DNA from: Anoplopoma fimbria
Lineage: Eukaryota; Chordata; Actinopteri; Perciformes; Anoplopomatidae
Direction of reading: 5' to 3'
Assembly: GCF_027596085.1 (NCBI RefSeq)
Contig: NC_072465.1
Span: 7,854,102 to 7,918,101, forward strand
DNA: 64,000 nucleotides
Positions 49,987 to 63,702 of this stretch are shown one piece after another (position 1 is the first letter of the stretch; each line of letters begins with the position of its first letter). Under the pieces are notes generated by a model. The model searched no databases, was not told the origin of the DNA, and worked only from the letters and a program-made list of their open reading frames with translations. A program made the translations under genes and the position numbers.

Positions 49987-50047
49987 AGATGGACAGATGG
50001 AAGGATGGATTGATAGATGAGTGGATGGATGGATGGATGGATGGAGA
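49987..50047 (+). repeat. (GGAT)n tetranucleotide repeat
   Basis: Imperfect 'gatggacagatggaagga' then five clean GGAT units before gagagagg. Confidence 0.85.
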
Positions 50048-52375
50048 GAGGGACGAACGGACTAACAGAGTTTTGTATCATGACATTTGGATCCCGGAGC
50101 AGGCCTGACTGGACTCCCAGGCTGATAGAGGCCACTGGACCTTCCCTTCACCTTGGTGGTCCCTGAACTGCCAGCCTTTTACCAAACTGACAATGGACCA
50201 CACATCCAGCTCAAAAGGAAAAAACATCAGGGCTGAAAGTGAGCAGTGGGTCAAAAACTGAACTGGACTGAATGTGCTTAGATAAGCAGAACCGGGGGGG
50301 GGGGATCTGCCCCTTAGAGCAATACAGCAGACAGAGAGCCAGCAGACAGCCTCCAGGCCCAGCAGCTTTTGAATTAACCAGCAGGAATAGTGAGATCCTG
50401 TTTTAATTCCACTCCCTGCTTTGGGTCCCTTATATTTTCTTTTAGCCAAAATGGCTCTGCGTACTCTTTTTTTCCCCCTGCGGTCCTGATGGGAAGCTGT
50501 ACCGGAATGTTTTCTCAAGCCTTCTCTACACTGACCAGACATACACTATTCCCTCTTTTGTCCTTTTGTGTTTTACAGTATACAAAGCTCCTTTCAATAC
50601 CTCAACACAACCTTTGTACAGGCTTGACAAGCTAATGATGTCACACTTGCTAATCAGCGTACAACTTGGCCATTTAGCACAGTCCTTCGCAGAGGAAATG
50701 TTGCACCTCAAAAAAATCTGTTCTTGATCCCAACATCCTGAGCATGCGTTGCAGCACATTTTGTCAGGTCTCACCTTTTTGCCTTTGTTTCCTCCTTAAA
50801 AACACAACCGCCAGAAGAAACGTTGGCATTGCCCATGTCTGCAAACCTTGGCATATGTTAAATGTAGACGTTTCTGAACCCAAAATACATCTCATAAAAA
50901 CGTCTAATATCAAACCACGCTTGGAGAAACGCACCATGCCACATAATTGGTTTCCGAGGTCTGCCGATATGAACAATGCCAACATTTGTTCCTGGGCGAC
51001 TGGGCAGCAAAAACATCAGCACCCTTTAAGCATTTTCCAAAGAAGAACATGTTAACAACTTGCCTCTCCAGTGTTTACAAAAAGCTCAGATTTTTTTCAT
51101 TTTCAGTTCATGAAAGAGTCCAATCTCCCATAGCGAGAATGTTGTTCTTGTTCTAAACTAACAAACCCTACAAACCTGAGCCACGCACACAGGCTTCCTT
51201 ACAGTTTCACAAACCAAAATATCTAAATGATTCATTCCACGAGCATTACTTTCCACAGTATTTCCATACTGCGCTACTTTTGGGTTACAACATGGACAAA
51301 TTAGTGATTAAGCTTGACGCGCTTAGATTTTGGCACCAAAGCGAGGACTTGATTACAGTTGATTTATGGCTAAATGTTGCAGGATTTAAATGGAATGTGT
51401 CCAAGATAAAGACAAAGGTTTGAGTTTTTAATCATTCTTTGACTCTTTTGAGTTTATTCTTTTAAGCTTCAGGTCAGATCTCTTTCTCCTGACATGTCCA
51501 CTTTCCTCATTCTTTTGCCCGAGCCCTGGGCTTCTCCTCCAAGACATGCTTGTTTACGATTTACAGATTAAGCTCTGGAATGAACAGCACAAAGGCAAGA
51601 TATTTCTGAGGAGGTAAAAAAGAGCTTTGTCGAAGGAACAATCTAATTGACTAAAGTGAATCATGTGTTTGTGGGCGAGCGTTCCTCCTCTGGTTCCAGC
51701 TGGATGATTCTTGTTCTTGTGATGCTGAGGGGAGTGCAGTTTAACCCTCTGTGTTGACTTTTCCTCTCTGTGCAGGAGCTGGATAAACGGCTCAGTCAGC
51801 TGTGAAAGCCCATGTAACGGTTTCCTCAGGAGACGTGACAACGAGGGGAGCAGCAAGGGCGATGCTAAAACCAGGTGATTCTCCCCAAACTTTATCTTTG
51901 GTACTTGAACCTCTCTCAAGTGGGTTTTTCTTTACCACAACATGTAAAACAGTGAGCTTTATGGAGACTGCTCGCCCACAGACACATACTGGGAAAATCA
52001 CACTTCGCTGCACTTCATTACCCAAGGTGTACTTTTTTTAACTTGCATGTCAAGTTGCAACTTTAAAATCTTAGTCTTTACGGTATAATTCATAGGAACA
52101 GCTTGGATGTTAGGATTACAATGATGCCATCCCAAGATGGACGCTCCATGGGATGACACTCTCTTTTCCTCCCAAAGTCCAGACTTAATATTTAGCTCCA
52201 AGCATTCCACATTTGGACACACACCGACGAGAAACGAAGCATCAAAACCACCGAGTTGCATTTTTTCCTCGGAGAGTCATACATGATTAATCAGAGGGTG
52301 GGGGAAGAGAGAACAAATGTGTGCTCAAGATGAGGAGAGAACCAACTGAGGAAACAGAGAAAGACACACTGAAGG

Positions 52376-52378
<3 letters not shown>
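50048..52378. other. Non-coding interval without recognisable features
   Basis: Contains a G10 run near 50295. A 99-nt plus-strand exon-like segment (51776..51874) was considered and rejected. No gene recognised. Confidence 0.45.

Positions 52379-52426
<48 letters not shown>
52379..52426 (+). repeat. (GA)n microsatellite, 48 bp
   Basis: Perfect AG run followed by gctttc. On the minus strand it is (CU)n, a PTBP1-type site. Confidence 0.95.
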
Positions 52427-52427
<1 letters not shown>

Positions 52428-55400
52428 CTTTCAAAGTCATGAGCGGCTATGCGGTGGCACAGAAGCCTCTTGGAAAAAAGCAAACCAGGAGAGTTATTTC
52501 ACCGCGCCTCACCGCTGAGTGAGTGGAGTCTCCAGTCTGGCCCCCTAGAGTTTCTGCATCGTGTAATTTAATTCATGGGCCCCGAAACACAGCCAAGCGA
52601 TGCTCGAACAGGACGAAGACGCAGAACCACAGCAGCCATTTATGAATGACGGTGATTTTGTGCTTTTTTACTGCCAGACAAATAAGCGCAAAAACATCTG
52701 AGAAAACATTTCCAGTGATTTCTAATAGCAAAGTCTGTCCATTTTCTGGTCTGCAAACACGGCGAGCTAGAATACAAGCTTATTGTGGTATCTTGCCGTT
52801 AGCTCGAACTATACTGGTACAAGTGGTGGCTGTTTTACAGTCATTGACCTCATAGTGTTGGCTTGCTCTTCTCAACGCAAAAAAATAAAAAAAGGTAAAG
52901 ATTTGTTTTTCTAATCCTGCAGAGCCATGTTTTAGCTATTCTTAGATACCTTATGGTTACACGAATGGATGTTACAATTACAGGAGTGCAAAAAAAGAAC
53001 TGCGCCAACTGCCAAGACATACTACCAACAGCCATAGTACGTGAGGCAGTGCGTGATCCAGCAGAATAATTGATTTGGAAGCATTTTAAATCGCACTAGT
53101 TCCGTGTGCTCTCAATGGATTTGAACGCTCTGATGCTGCCCCCATCCTCACAGTCTTCAGTTCCTCTTAGGGTGCTGCTCACTGAAAGGAATTCAACTTC
53201 TGTCACTGCAATGTGTCAGAGTGAAGTGAGATGTCGAAGGGCAGTCGGCTAGGTAGGCCACAGGGAGGTGGGGGGGGGCATGCAAAAGACCTCCCTCCCA
53301 TGTATAAGGCTGTGCTCAATTCCCTGGCGAGCACCCAGCCTGACATCTGATTACCCCCAGCCTGGTTGGAGGCTTCTGTGAGCCGAGTCGGAGGAAGGTC
53401 GCGGATGAAAGAAACGTTTGATCAGAGCTACGTGGGCCTGACCCTAATGTACACTCTTACATAAATATTGACCGGATTTGCGGGGTCATGTAAATTGTTC
53501 AGTGGTAGAAAAGCCGGGTAGATAGCTGCAGCACGCTTGAAGGAATCCTTCGGGCTTTGAACATGTTTGAAAGTGTTGACTTTCGCCACTTGATGGATCG
53601 GTCACACTTCAAAGAAGAATCCAGTGATAATGAGCTGCGTTGGCTCCCTTGAGTGAACGTGTATCATACAGTCCACGCTTATGTCCCCCAGTTTGAATGC
53701 AGCCGTCGGCGACATGAACACCGAGTCCACTCATTTTACATAAATGGAAAAGTGATGGATGAGATGAGGCATTTGTCTAGACACATTTTGAAGGGAGCCT
53801 TCAAAAGGGTTGGACTCAAGTGAGGATTTGTGTATTTGTCTAAAAACCCGCCTGATGAGTCCCTGACAAATGAGGTTGAGTAAACAAGCTGAGCGGATAA
53901 AGTCGGGCCTGTGAGCGGACCCTGTTCTCTCAGTTGGAATGTTGTGCCCGAGAAGAGCTTAGGCGGACAGCGAAAGTAAGGGGGGGTAAAAAAAAATAAA
54001 ACATGCATTGTCGCTCACATTTAGCCCCTCTGCACGGTGAGTCTTTCAACAAAGGATGCAAAGCGCAGCCCATTTGGTTCAGATCAGTGAGGTCGCGACC
54101 CGCACAGGGTTTATTTGGACCTTTGCACCAAAATAATCACAGGCCTCTGCCTCTGCTGTGACAGACATTAACAGTCTGGAACCACTTCTCTGTCTAACCC
54201 CTACCTGAAATGTGAACTTCGGGGCTAGTCGGTGCCATGAACATTTCCTAATTATTGTTTGAATTATGTGACTTCTGGAAGTGGAAATGTTTCTTGCAGG
54301 AGGCAAAAAATGCTTTTCTGGGTAGCGGGAGGGTATGTCAATGTTATGTGCTGCGGTTGTGGGTTCTCTGCAGGAGAGAGTCGGCTACTTGGAGGTAAGG
54401 GACTGGGAGGAGGTCCAGATGAGACAGAGATGCTTTCTTCTTCTTTGACCTATACCTTTATGAGCACAAGACGGCCAGACATGTGGTTCATATTTTCACG
54501 GTAGGTTTGACACGCATTGATAATGTTTGAAAATGTTGTTGCAACCATCAAATCTAGTGGCTTTTAAAAAAGGGAATACAAGTTTTGGCATACAGGAAAA
54601 ATATAGAATCAAAATGTTGATGGGTTCCTACTTATGTAGGGGAGTTTGTCCTGGGTTAGCGGGCCCAGTTGGATTAACTCTGTGTTGCTGTCTGATCAGA
54701 AAGTTTTATCAGCCTTTTTGTAATGGTTTTCAGTGAGTGAATTGTTTAAAGCTCCTCATATCCAATGTCATAAGCGTTTTTAGGTTTCTCATTGTGGGGA
54801 CTTTTTTGGTAACTGCGCAGTACTTAAGATAGTACCAAGCGTACGTTTTAACATTTGTGTCAAGCTAACGATAGCACTCATTCGGCGATTACCTAGCGAC
54901 GACAAATAAAAAGAAGCGGATAACTTCTAAAAAAAACCATGTTTCCCGCCTATAAGACGGGCTCTGTCTGATCCGGGCCTGAGGCTGTTGTCTGAACAGA
55001 TGGAGCTGCAGCAGTACTGTTCAAACAGCACCAACTCAAATTCTCCCAAAATCAGATAAGGGTCTTGTCTTGATGTGCCAACCGAGGGACAGCTGGGAGA
55101 AGGCTTGCATTTCTTTGGCTCCTAGTCAAGGAATTTGAGTGGCGGAGCACAACGCACACCCTTTACCTGTGATACCTTGTTTAAATCTCGTACTACAGGG
55201 TAAGACAGCAGCTATGCAGCACACACTATATCTTATCCAGACATTCAAGGTTTCCTGTCAGACGGGAATGAATGTTTTTATTTCCCCTTCTAATAAAATC
55301 AAAAGATACAGCTGGGTTTGTGTTTTTTTGTTTTTTTTGTTCGAAGTCATAAGCCCAAAAATAAAGGGCCTTGTGTAAGATCCGGTGTGCGTGGAAGCCA

Positions 55401-58400
55401 AGCCCCAGTAGTCAACATGCCTTTGCTGAGAGACAGCAGCTGCTGGCCTGATTTAGCATGGCTAGAGAGCAGAGAGGCCACAGTGTTAAAACAAGGCTTG
55501 TTAGTTAGAAGCCTCTCCGTCTCTAAGAAATTCTGGGATAAAAATGAAAGTTTTAAGCAAAGCCAACAGGATTTGGTAGCCAAAGAGAGCGATGCCGTTT
55601 CCCCCCCCCCTTATTGTGGGCATAATTCTGCTTTATCTACATCAGTCCTGCTTCAGGTGGCTGGATTCCTGAGCTCTCATACTCTCCATGTTGTGCTCTT
55701 ATGTTATCGCCAAGAGTGCATGTCCTGGCCTGGCAGAATAAGACGAGATGAAGTCATACGATACGGAAACAAAAGAGAAATGGATATCTGTTGTTAATCT
55801 AGGTCGTACCCGAAGGGATGGTGACCTTGTGTTTAGCAAAGCTAGACGGAGCATAAGCAAAGAATTCAAGGAGGGTTAGGTGCTTGAACTCCATCAGTGA
55901 CCCTAACACTCAAAGAGAAAAGGCCCTTTGCAGAATAAATGATATCAAATATTCAGAGACCTAAGCAAATAGACCAAACGCCAAATCCAGTCTCTTTTTG
56001 GACCATAACCAGAGCATAAAACCTGACACATGATTCTATCCCATTTCAGCCTGAACAAACTCTCCCCTGATTTTCACCGGTGCAAATAAACCGGAACACG
56101 TCAGCACTCTGCAGGAGAAAAGGCTCCTTGCTTTACCCAGCAATCATTTTCCATCTTTCCTCTTGGCAGCCTCCTCCCAGGGTTCAGGGTAAACTGTCGC
56201 AGAAGAGGAGAGGGTGGAAACTGTAGTGACAAAAGGCAAATTTCCTTGCATTTTTAAAGTAAGCCCTAGGCAGCTGGGCTTATGGTATTAAAAAAAAAAG
56301 GGCCTACAATGGACTAACAAAAGCGTATTGTCTAGCCAGAATAGGCATGACGTTAGAGACATTAAACGTTAAAGGACACTTCTTTTCTTCTTTCCCTGGC
56401 CTGCTCCGGCTCTCGGCTTTGAGACTCCTGTTTTCATAAGATGGCAAGGAGGGAAAATATTGCCTTTCAAGTTAGCTGGGAGCTCTTACTCTGGGGGATA
56501 TCCCTTTACCACCTGCGCATATCAATCACGCATTTGGCCAAGCGCTCCGCTGGAATTGCGGAGGGAAGAAGGGGGAAATCTCTTTGGATCTCCCTCCAAC
56601 ATTCCGACAAAATGGCTGCCACTGGGCGTCCGCTGGCATTCCTCGCTGATTAAATGCTACGTACTGTTTCTGGGGTTCTAATCAAAGCGCCCCTCTGTTA
56701 GCGGGGATTAAAGAGGGTCTTTATTGACACCTTGGCGTTGACCTTGGCAGGGTCCTCTGTGCTCTCTGCCGGTGGTCCCTGGGCTTCTCCTGGGCCTGCC
56801 AGTTATTTTCCCTGCCTGAGCACTATCGTATGTCACAATCTACACAAATTTGTGGACACAACCTATTCAACCCAAGGTACAAGGTGTGCCAGTGAGTGAA
56901 TGGGGGAGACAAGTTATTAAACATATGCTTTTTATAAAAATGGTTCTGCAAGCTCATGCTGAAACACACAGGTGGGCTCTGAAAAGTGAGATTCAAATTC
57001 ATAGTAGATCCTTTCAAACTACAGCATGTCCCCCTAATATTCAGTGATGCGAAAACAAACCTATGAATTTTTATTCTGATTACACAGCGATTTGGAACAT
57101 GTGGCATACTGTAAACCACTGCAGGTGGAATTAGAAGACAGAAGTGTGCACTTGCATGGAGAGCACCTGTATATACTCAGAGAAGAGGGAGTATTGGGAG
57201 AAAGCACACTTCCCACTGTAGAATAAGTCATCCCTTGAGGGGAGGGGAAAAAAATAAGACATGAGTACAGGGGCTGTCTGAGTGCAGAATATCTCTCTCT
57301 TCTCTACTCCCTGTGGCTGATAACAGGAAAGCTTGCTCAATGAGCCGGCGATGGCCATTCCCCCACGAAAGGGAAAAAGGGAAGAGGAAGTCTTGAATGA
57401 GACGGAGAGGTGACACTTGAAAGGGAACATCACTCCCGGGGGGAACAAGAGAAAGGCCAGAGCAAAGCGGCGTAACAGAGACGGAGAATGGCGCTGATGA
57501 ACAATGTTTCCTTCTTTTTTATTTATTTGCACACATTAGCATGAGAAAAAGGCAGCGCAGCGGGTGCCAGTTCCACTTGCTGGGCGGTGAATGCAGGGGA
57601 GCTCCAGACCTCCTCTGGAGAGGCGGGAGAGAATGGAAAGCACATCTAAGGACGGGTATGCCGCTGAGATTAGTTGGTAGAGTAAAGAAAACTTGGGTAT
57701 GCTTCTTAACCGCGGCCCATCACTGCCAGTCAAACCATCCTTGTACAGTTTGTTAACATTGATGACATACGTAAGAGTGCGCTCGCTATATGGCAACGTA
57801 CACACCGCGGAGCTTGTCAAGCTGTGCAGGAGCATTTACCACCACAGAGGGCAAGAAGCCCTATATTTAGTGGCCGATTATATACGTGTATTTGGTGGAG
57901 AAACCTGGCGTGTTCTAGCAAGACATAACAACCGTACAAAACAAAATTCACAGATGCTTCCAACTAGGTTATCTGTGGTCATGTACAGAACATCGAATAC
58001 CATGAAATAGATGTTTAAATAGATGTTTGTAATTATTGTGGCCTTAGAAACACGAGAATTTTCTTCAGTCCAGTGGTAATCAACACTTTTATTAGCTTCC
58101 AGCCATAGACGTCGCTGGTGTTTCAGTATAACGCGTGACCGTGTTAACTGGTGAACCTCATTTGGAAGCGTCCGTGGTTGCTCGTAGTGAAGGCAGTGGT
58201 TGCAAACATTGACAGAACTCCTCGTAAAAGCTCTCAATCATTAATTTACGCAAGTTACTGCGAGCAACGACAGATGCATTCAGCTGAAAGTCACCATTAA
58301 CCACAGTCACCCGTTAAACTGAAACACCTGTTGCCTTGAAACGGTTGCGAATATTCTGTGGAACTTGAGTCAACTGTTGGAATATCTATTCTGACAACCG

Positions 58401-61114
58401 AGGATGCAACACCCACACATTTTCTTAATTCACTAACTTTTTGAGGATGTTGGCTGTAAAAAAGGAACTGAAGGCCTGTTTTTCCAAACAGATTGAAGTT
58501 GGAAAAATAGCATATCAAGTTGATGCACATGTGCTAAAGCTCTCTCAAGAAAACATGTTGATGTTTTCCAATTAGCTCATATTATTAGTGAACATCTGTC
58601 GTGTACAGGAGGGACAATTATGTTCGATGATGTAAGCCTGTGTGTTTTGCACCTGTTAAGTCCTAACGGAGCCTTGCAAAATTAAACCCAACATCTGTTG
58701 GCAGCAGTGCCGGCCGTGGCCGAGGTACTGCAGTGAGCACAGGCTGATGAGGGTCGCTTCAGAACTGCTTCAGACTCGTAACTGAGAATACTTTTTTCTT
58801 TTTTTAACCACAATACAAGAAATAGCTCTAGATCAGGAGAAGTACTGCACCTGTCAGATAAACAAACAAAACTTTAACAGAACGCCTAAAATGCTGCCAA
58901 TAGGGGATTCGACCGACTTTTCCCTTTTACATACCACAAGTTAGCAAAAAAAAGAACACAGCCTACACACCTCCACCTACAGATCCACTTCAAATATGTG
59001 TCTGATAACATATAAATAGATAAATAAATAAGCAATGCAATGGCGCTTCTTCTGGAGGGGCAAACTTTGCGATCTTAAGGAGAAACTTTGCGGATTTTCA
59101 ACTCACTTTGTATAGCTCCATTTTGGGTGGTATGTGCATATTAATCTGTTTGGGTTCCCTTCATGTTGCTGGAGCTCCAAGTGCGTTAGCTGGCGGAGAT
59201 CCATCAGATAATGCTAAATGCATAATTTTGAATGTCTTTGCTGGGGTGTAAGTTTCTCTTCAAGGGCAGATGGAGTCAGGAAAGCAAAAAAAAAATCTCT
59301 TCTCTGACTGCAAAAAAAATAAATAAAAAGAGTCAAACCTACTGAACATGACTAACAGCGAGTTTAGATTAAAGTCATACAGAGCTGTGGTAAAAATAAA
59401 TGAAGTCCACTCTCACTGGAGCAACAACTGCAGTGATTCCATATGAGAAGAAGACAAGCTCGCTCTAGCATTTTGATTGATGAGGGGAATCTATAGCCTT
59501 TAATCTGCTGAGGGACCAATGTTACATCATTCAATGCCTCACAAACCCATGTCTAAATCACTAGCCGTGATTGATAGTCAGCTTACATCCATTTCCATAG
59601 AAACAAATATGTGTATCACAGTAGCTAACGACAACTAGTGAGAGATGGAACCTGTGTAATAAAAACAGAAAAGTCCCTTTGTGTATCATGAAAATATGGG
59701 CACTGATCATAAAAACAGACTCACGAGAATCCAGTTGAGCCAAAAGAGATACAACCGGGGTTATTGTTCAACTGACTATCTATAAAAAAACAAGTTTCCA
59801 ATGAAATTTAACAACAAAAATTCTACAACGCTGAATGCATGTCAACATCTTATGATTTATGAGTAATTCTAAGCTTGGCAGCCTGTTTCTCTACTTAATT
59901 GGTTCGCCTTCATGGAGCATTCCCTCAATCACCAGTGCTCGTTTAGTTTTTATGTTTGCCATAATGTCGCTATCTATCAGCTCCAAGTGGAAAGAACAAC
60001 CTCTATATGGGCCTAGCGTTAAGCTCTTTTAGTTTATTTGACAAAACCACCGTGGTGAAGTGGTTTACCGTGTGGAGTAATTTCTGCTGACTGTCCCTAA
60101 AGCTCAGGCAGAGATAAGTAAGAGAGGCCAATTCACGAGTCCTGGCTCCTCTGCAGTGGGAACCCAGCAGAGAGATTTACAACTTCTTATATGTAGGAGC
60201 ACAGGGCTTTAAACTGTGGTCTGCACAATGGAGGACACATCTGGTGAAAACTGTCAACGCTTTCATTATGACGGTGGTTTTTAGGACCGTTTCACTGTTT
60301 TTTCTGCTTCACCGTTTTGTTCCCTTGAGATTCCTACTGTGATCGTATCAAATATTGAGAAAGCTGCATTGATGTGTTCTTTTTGGTGCGGTTTAGCAGA
60401 AGACTGGCATGGGGCTAGAGTGCAGCACTGATACACTTTTTAAACTGTGGTATCTCAGCCTCGTATAGGGTTTCTTGGTATGCAGACAGAGTGGTGTCAA
60501 TATGGCAGAAAGATATTGGTATTTATTTGAAATGCACACAGTTTATGGAACTGGATAATGGATACATTCTGTGGGCACGTTCACACAGAACATGAATATT
60601 ATGTTGCTCAAAGGCAGCTTTTTTCAGAACTGAGGTGTCACACCGCAAATAAAGTAATCAATCAATAATGTTGTGTGAAAAGGACAAATTCAAAATGTAC
60701 ACAAAGGTGTAAAACAACAGGGAGGCTCTGTAGTACGAACCAAGATGGCAGACTTTATTACTCGACGCATACCTTCCGTTATTACCTTTCACAATAAAAG
60801 CCCAATATAACTGTGTAACTGTTTACGAGAGGGAGCTCAGATTCACTCAGAGCCTTTCGCTAAAAGGAAACTCAATAAAATAGCTTACACTTACTTAGTC
60901 TATACAACAATTGACCTCAGACAGACAGCCAGATGCTGCTCTGGGTCAATAGGATCGTAGTCGTCGGCCCTCTGCCGGCGTCAAATCTATTTGAACCATT
61001 TTTTATTGAAAAAAAGGTTGCAAATGTCGCAAATTTGCATCGCTGCAGGCATAAATAGTTTGGATGCAAAAATATTCCTCGGGTGTAAAGGCATTTAAAG
61101 AGGAACATCGATAG
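52427..61114. other. Long non-coding interval with few landmarks
   Basis: About 8.7 kb of largely unique sequence with short A, C and T runs only (for example C10 near 55601). Frames of up to 159 residues lack domains, splice context or repeats. It contains no long CA/TG array, unlike 19 to 44 kb. Confidence 0.45.
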
Positions 61115-61250
61115 GTCATTTTTCCATGGCCTAGGAAAAGTCGAAAAATGTATATTTGTGAAAATTCGCCAGAAAGCAGAGAAGCAAGTTGTGATGTCAT
61201 CAAGTATAAAGTCTGGAGCTGCTCCATTGACAATGATTGAGAGACTGTTA
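61115..61250 (+). repeat. Dispersed teleost repeat ('ctggagctgctccattgac' family)
   Basis: 'tttttccatggcctag', 'aaaattcgccagaaagcaga', 'gaagcaagttgtgatgtcat', 'caagtataaagtctggagct' and 'gctccattgacaatga' in sequence match a repeat common in percomorphs. Class unknown. Confidence 0.6.
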
Positions 61251-61450
61251 TTGTTTGTTTTCTTTTTTTAGCTCTCTATTTTTTCGATTTGGAAGAGAGC
61301 TGTTCATGTTTACTAATATTTTTGGACTGTCTTAGACCATAAGAACAACATATATGAATTTTTAAACTTGGCGTAGTTTCCCTTAAACTATTCCATTCCC
61401 AGATTCCAACGAAAACTCTCTAAATGTCAAAACAATCTCACTTCTTGGTC

Positions 61451-61666
61451 CATTTAGTAGCTATTATGGAGCTTTCAATTGTTTTCAGCATTGGAGACAA
61501 CATGGACAAGAAGTCCTAAAAAGTACCCAGTAGAAAAAGTGGTAATGCTAATTATATTTCATAGTTTTTTTTCCAAAGCAATTTGGCCAACTATAGCTGC
61601 TGATGAAGATCATGTTATATGATCAAAAGCTCCAGAACAGCTACTTAATGGAACCTTAGGTGATAT
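61451..61666 (+). repeat. Dispersed teleost repeat ('gatcatgttatatga' family)
   Basis: 'gctattatggagctttcaa', 'ttcagcattggagacaacat', 'ctaaaaagtacccagtag', 'gctgatgaagatcatgttat', 'aaaagctccagaacagctac' and 'taggtgatat' occur in the remembered order of a fish repeat. It commonly lies near the previous family and may be part of one larger element. Confidence 0.55.
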
Positions 61667-62022
61667 ATTCATGTACCAGAGAAGCAATAATAACCTGTGG
61701 CTTTACTTGGGTACTGTAAACATATGTTTTTGTATATTTTTTTGTAATTATTGTGGCTTTGACTCAGACTTTGTGACTACTAGTACCAAAGCAAATTTGA
61801 CTGTTTTCCCAATGTTTTTTTTCCAAATTTCTAGGCACAAGTTATGTAAATCTTAAATTGATCATACAAGAGGAAACGGCAAATGAATCAATTTACTCTG
61901 ATTATCTGTCTGTCAATCTATTTATCCAAAAATCGCTCTCAAACTTTCTGTCTCCGGTTTTCGACCAGATGGAAACACACTTGTGTTCAAGTGTGCTAAG
62001 CCAATCTCTGCCTTGCCAGGAA

Positions 62023-62080
62023 GAAAGAGAGAGCGAGAGAGAGAGAGGTAGAAACAAACAGAGAGAGAGAGAGAGGAGAG
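62023..62080 (+). repeat. Imperfect (GA)n tract
   Basis: Two GA runs separated by gtagaaacaaaca. Confidence 0.85.
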
Positions 62081-62084
62081 AGTG

Positions 62085-62225
62085 GGCGGTGATTAACATG
62101 CTGCAGTCGGGATGCATTTCAGAGGGGCACTGGGAGGAAACGACGGGCCATTACAGCACAACTAAGGGTCTGTTAATCAGCTTATTAGGGTTTAATTGAG
62201 GGTAGTTAATTAGGAGTCGGTGGGC
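62085..62225. promoter_or_regulatory. Homeodomain-motif cluster, candidate enhancer
   Basis: Within 62165..62215 occur TTAATC, TTATTAG, TTTAATTG and TTAATTAG in close succession (gttaatcagcttattagg, then gtttaattgaggg, then tagttaattagg), preceded by gtgattaacatg. Four TAAT-core sites in about 50 bp is dense. No repeat or coding sequence accounts for it. Conservation is not tested. Confidence 0.35.
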
Positions 62226-62361
62226 AGTCTGTGCTCGGGGGTCTGGCTGACATGAGAAGCAGCTGGCGAAGCAACCTGAGACGATTGTTACTGATCCATT
62301 TACACAAGAACAGTGATTGACTGGCAGGAAAATTAGCCTTAATTACACCTGTCCATTTCTG

Positions 62362-62376
62362 CCCCCCCCCCCCCCC
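62362..62376 (+). repeat. Poly-C run, 15 nt
   Basis: Uninterrupted C run followed by acacacac. Confidence 0.85.
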
Positions 62377-63440
62377 ACACACTTTTAAACCTTTTAGGAG
62401 CCATAAATTAACCTCTATCTCTAATGAACATGGAGCTGCTCGGCGAGACTGTGTTGGAGCAGAGCAAACACATTTACAGTAGGCCGAGACTGTGTGTCTC
62501 CGGTCTGCCTTTAAGGACTCAAGCTGTTCAAACCGAGTGGAAAATACAATATTCTCAGTGTGTGTTGACGGACGGAGACAAAAGCGGCCTTCTGGCTGCA
62601 GCGAGCTATAAGCTCACCTCACACCATCTCTAGACTGAGACGACTCCGCATCTTAAATTTTCTTTTTTTCTCCCCCCTCTCCTCAATATAGAGCAGAGGA
62701 AAACAAAGGTGTGCTTGTCCTCACTTCTTAAAACCCGGCTCTGCATAGGGCAGCGGCTACCACCAGAAGCTGATTATGGACCCCTTTAAAGTTAGATTTG
62801 ATTTAATGTCCGGCTCCTGCCTCAGCTGGACCACGGGGCACAGGAATGTGGTTCTTGGATTGGCCTGCTTAGCCCACGGGGGTGGATTCATCCCGTCTAG
62901 GGGCCGGACAGGAGAAACAGAGCGGTGCCACATTCGGCTCGCCCCGTCTGGGGAATAAACACACTGCCTGCACAGGGGCCCGAATCCAATAAAGAGCCTG
63001 ACAAAGACCTGCTTCTTGCCTAAGAAATGCCAAACAACATGTGATCCCCCGTAGGGAAATAACTTCTGTGTCTGTTCCTCGTAGCTCTCCGGGGTCAGAA
63101 ATAACACCTGGGGAACTTTTGGCACATGTCCTGCTGAAGAAGGCCATGTGCTGTGACAACTTATTAGTGACAGTGGAGTCTATCCGATCGCACACTTTCG
63201 GTTGGAAACAGACATGCTAAATACATCGTTCCATTAAAACTGCTGTCATGTTCAAAGACATTACATGTGCTTGAGAGCAATAATCAATGACAAATCAGTG
63301 GAATCATCAACTATACAGCTTCATTCAGGGCTTGTAAACACTTGAGATCAGCATTGTGCAACATGCCAAATATACATAGAGTATGTCACTGAACACTTAC
63401 TGAATCAGCTAGTTGTATATCATTACAGCTTTCCAGGTAG
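62377..63440. other. Non-coding interval without recognisable features
   Basis: Unique sequence, with a plus-strand CAG|GTAGGT at 63434..63442 that abuts the next repeat. No gene recognised. Confidence 0.45.
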
Positions 63441-63702
63441 GTCTGGGCAACAAAATAATATAATATCAATTACCATTATATGAGACTAGATGAGGTTTTT
63501 GATATCGTAATATGGCTTAAGTGTTTATTTTCCCGTTTTAAAAGGCTGCATTACATTAAATTGATGTAACTTTCTGAAATAACCACCAAAATATTTTGAA
63601 AAAGCACCAATGGCAGACTTTACAGTATCTTCGGAATAACGATTTTGCAGTATCTGGTCAAAAATAGTGTGACATTCGATTTTCTCCACTGCGCCCAGCT
63701 TT
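63441..63702 (-). mobile_element. MITE of the 'gggctgggca...tgcccagc' family
   Basis: It begins gtctgggcaacaaaataata and ends cactgcgcccagc, an imperfect inverted pair. The interior in order: 'atgagactagatgaggtttt', 'gatatcgtaatatggctta', 'aaaaggctgcattacatt', 'gatgtaactttctgaa', 'aaaatattttgaaaaagcac', 'aacgattttgcagtatct'. This is the reverse of a very common percomorph miniature element with TIR gggctgggca. Near full length but diverged. Confidence 0.75.

Noticed and set aside
51776..51874. Plus-strand exon-like segment: pyrimidine tract and gtgcag, 99 nt open in one phase (starting SWINGSVSCESPCNGF), then a gtgatt donor
   Set aside because: It lies on the strand opposite to the gene, the donor is weak, no neighbouring exon is visible and the peptide matches nothing I know.
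54374..54394. 21-nt micro-exon between ttctctgcag and gtaaggg on the plus strand
   Set aside because: The upstream tract is not pyrimidine-rich and the strand is opposite to the supported gene. Short AG...GT pairs like this arise often by chance.
55318..55797. 159-residue plus-strand frame
   Set aside because: No recognisable domain and no splice or promoter context. Length is within chance for a 64-kb window.
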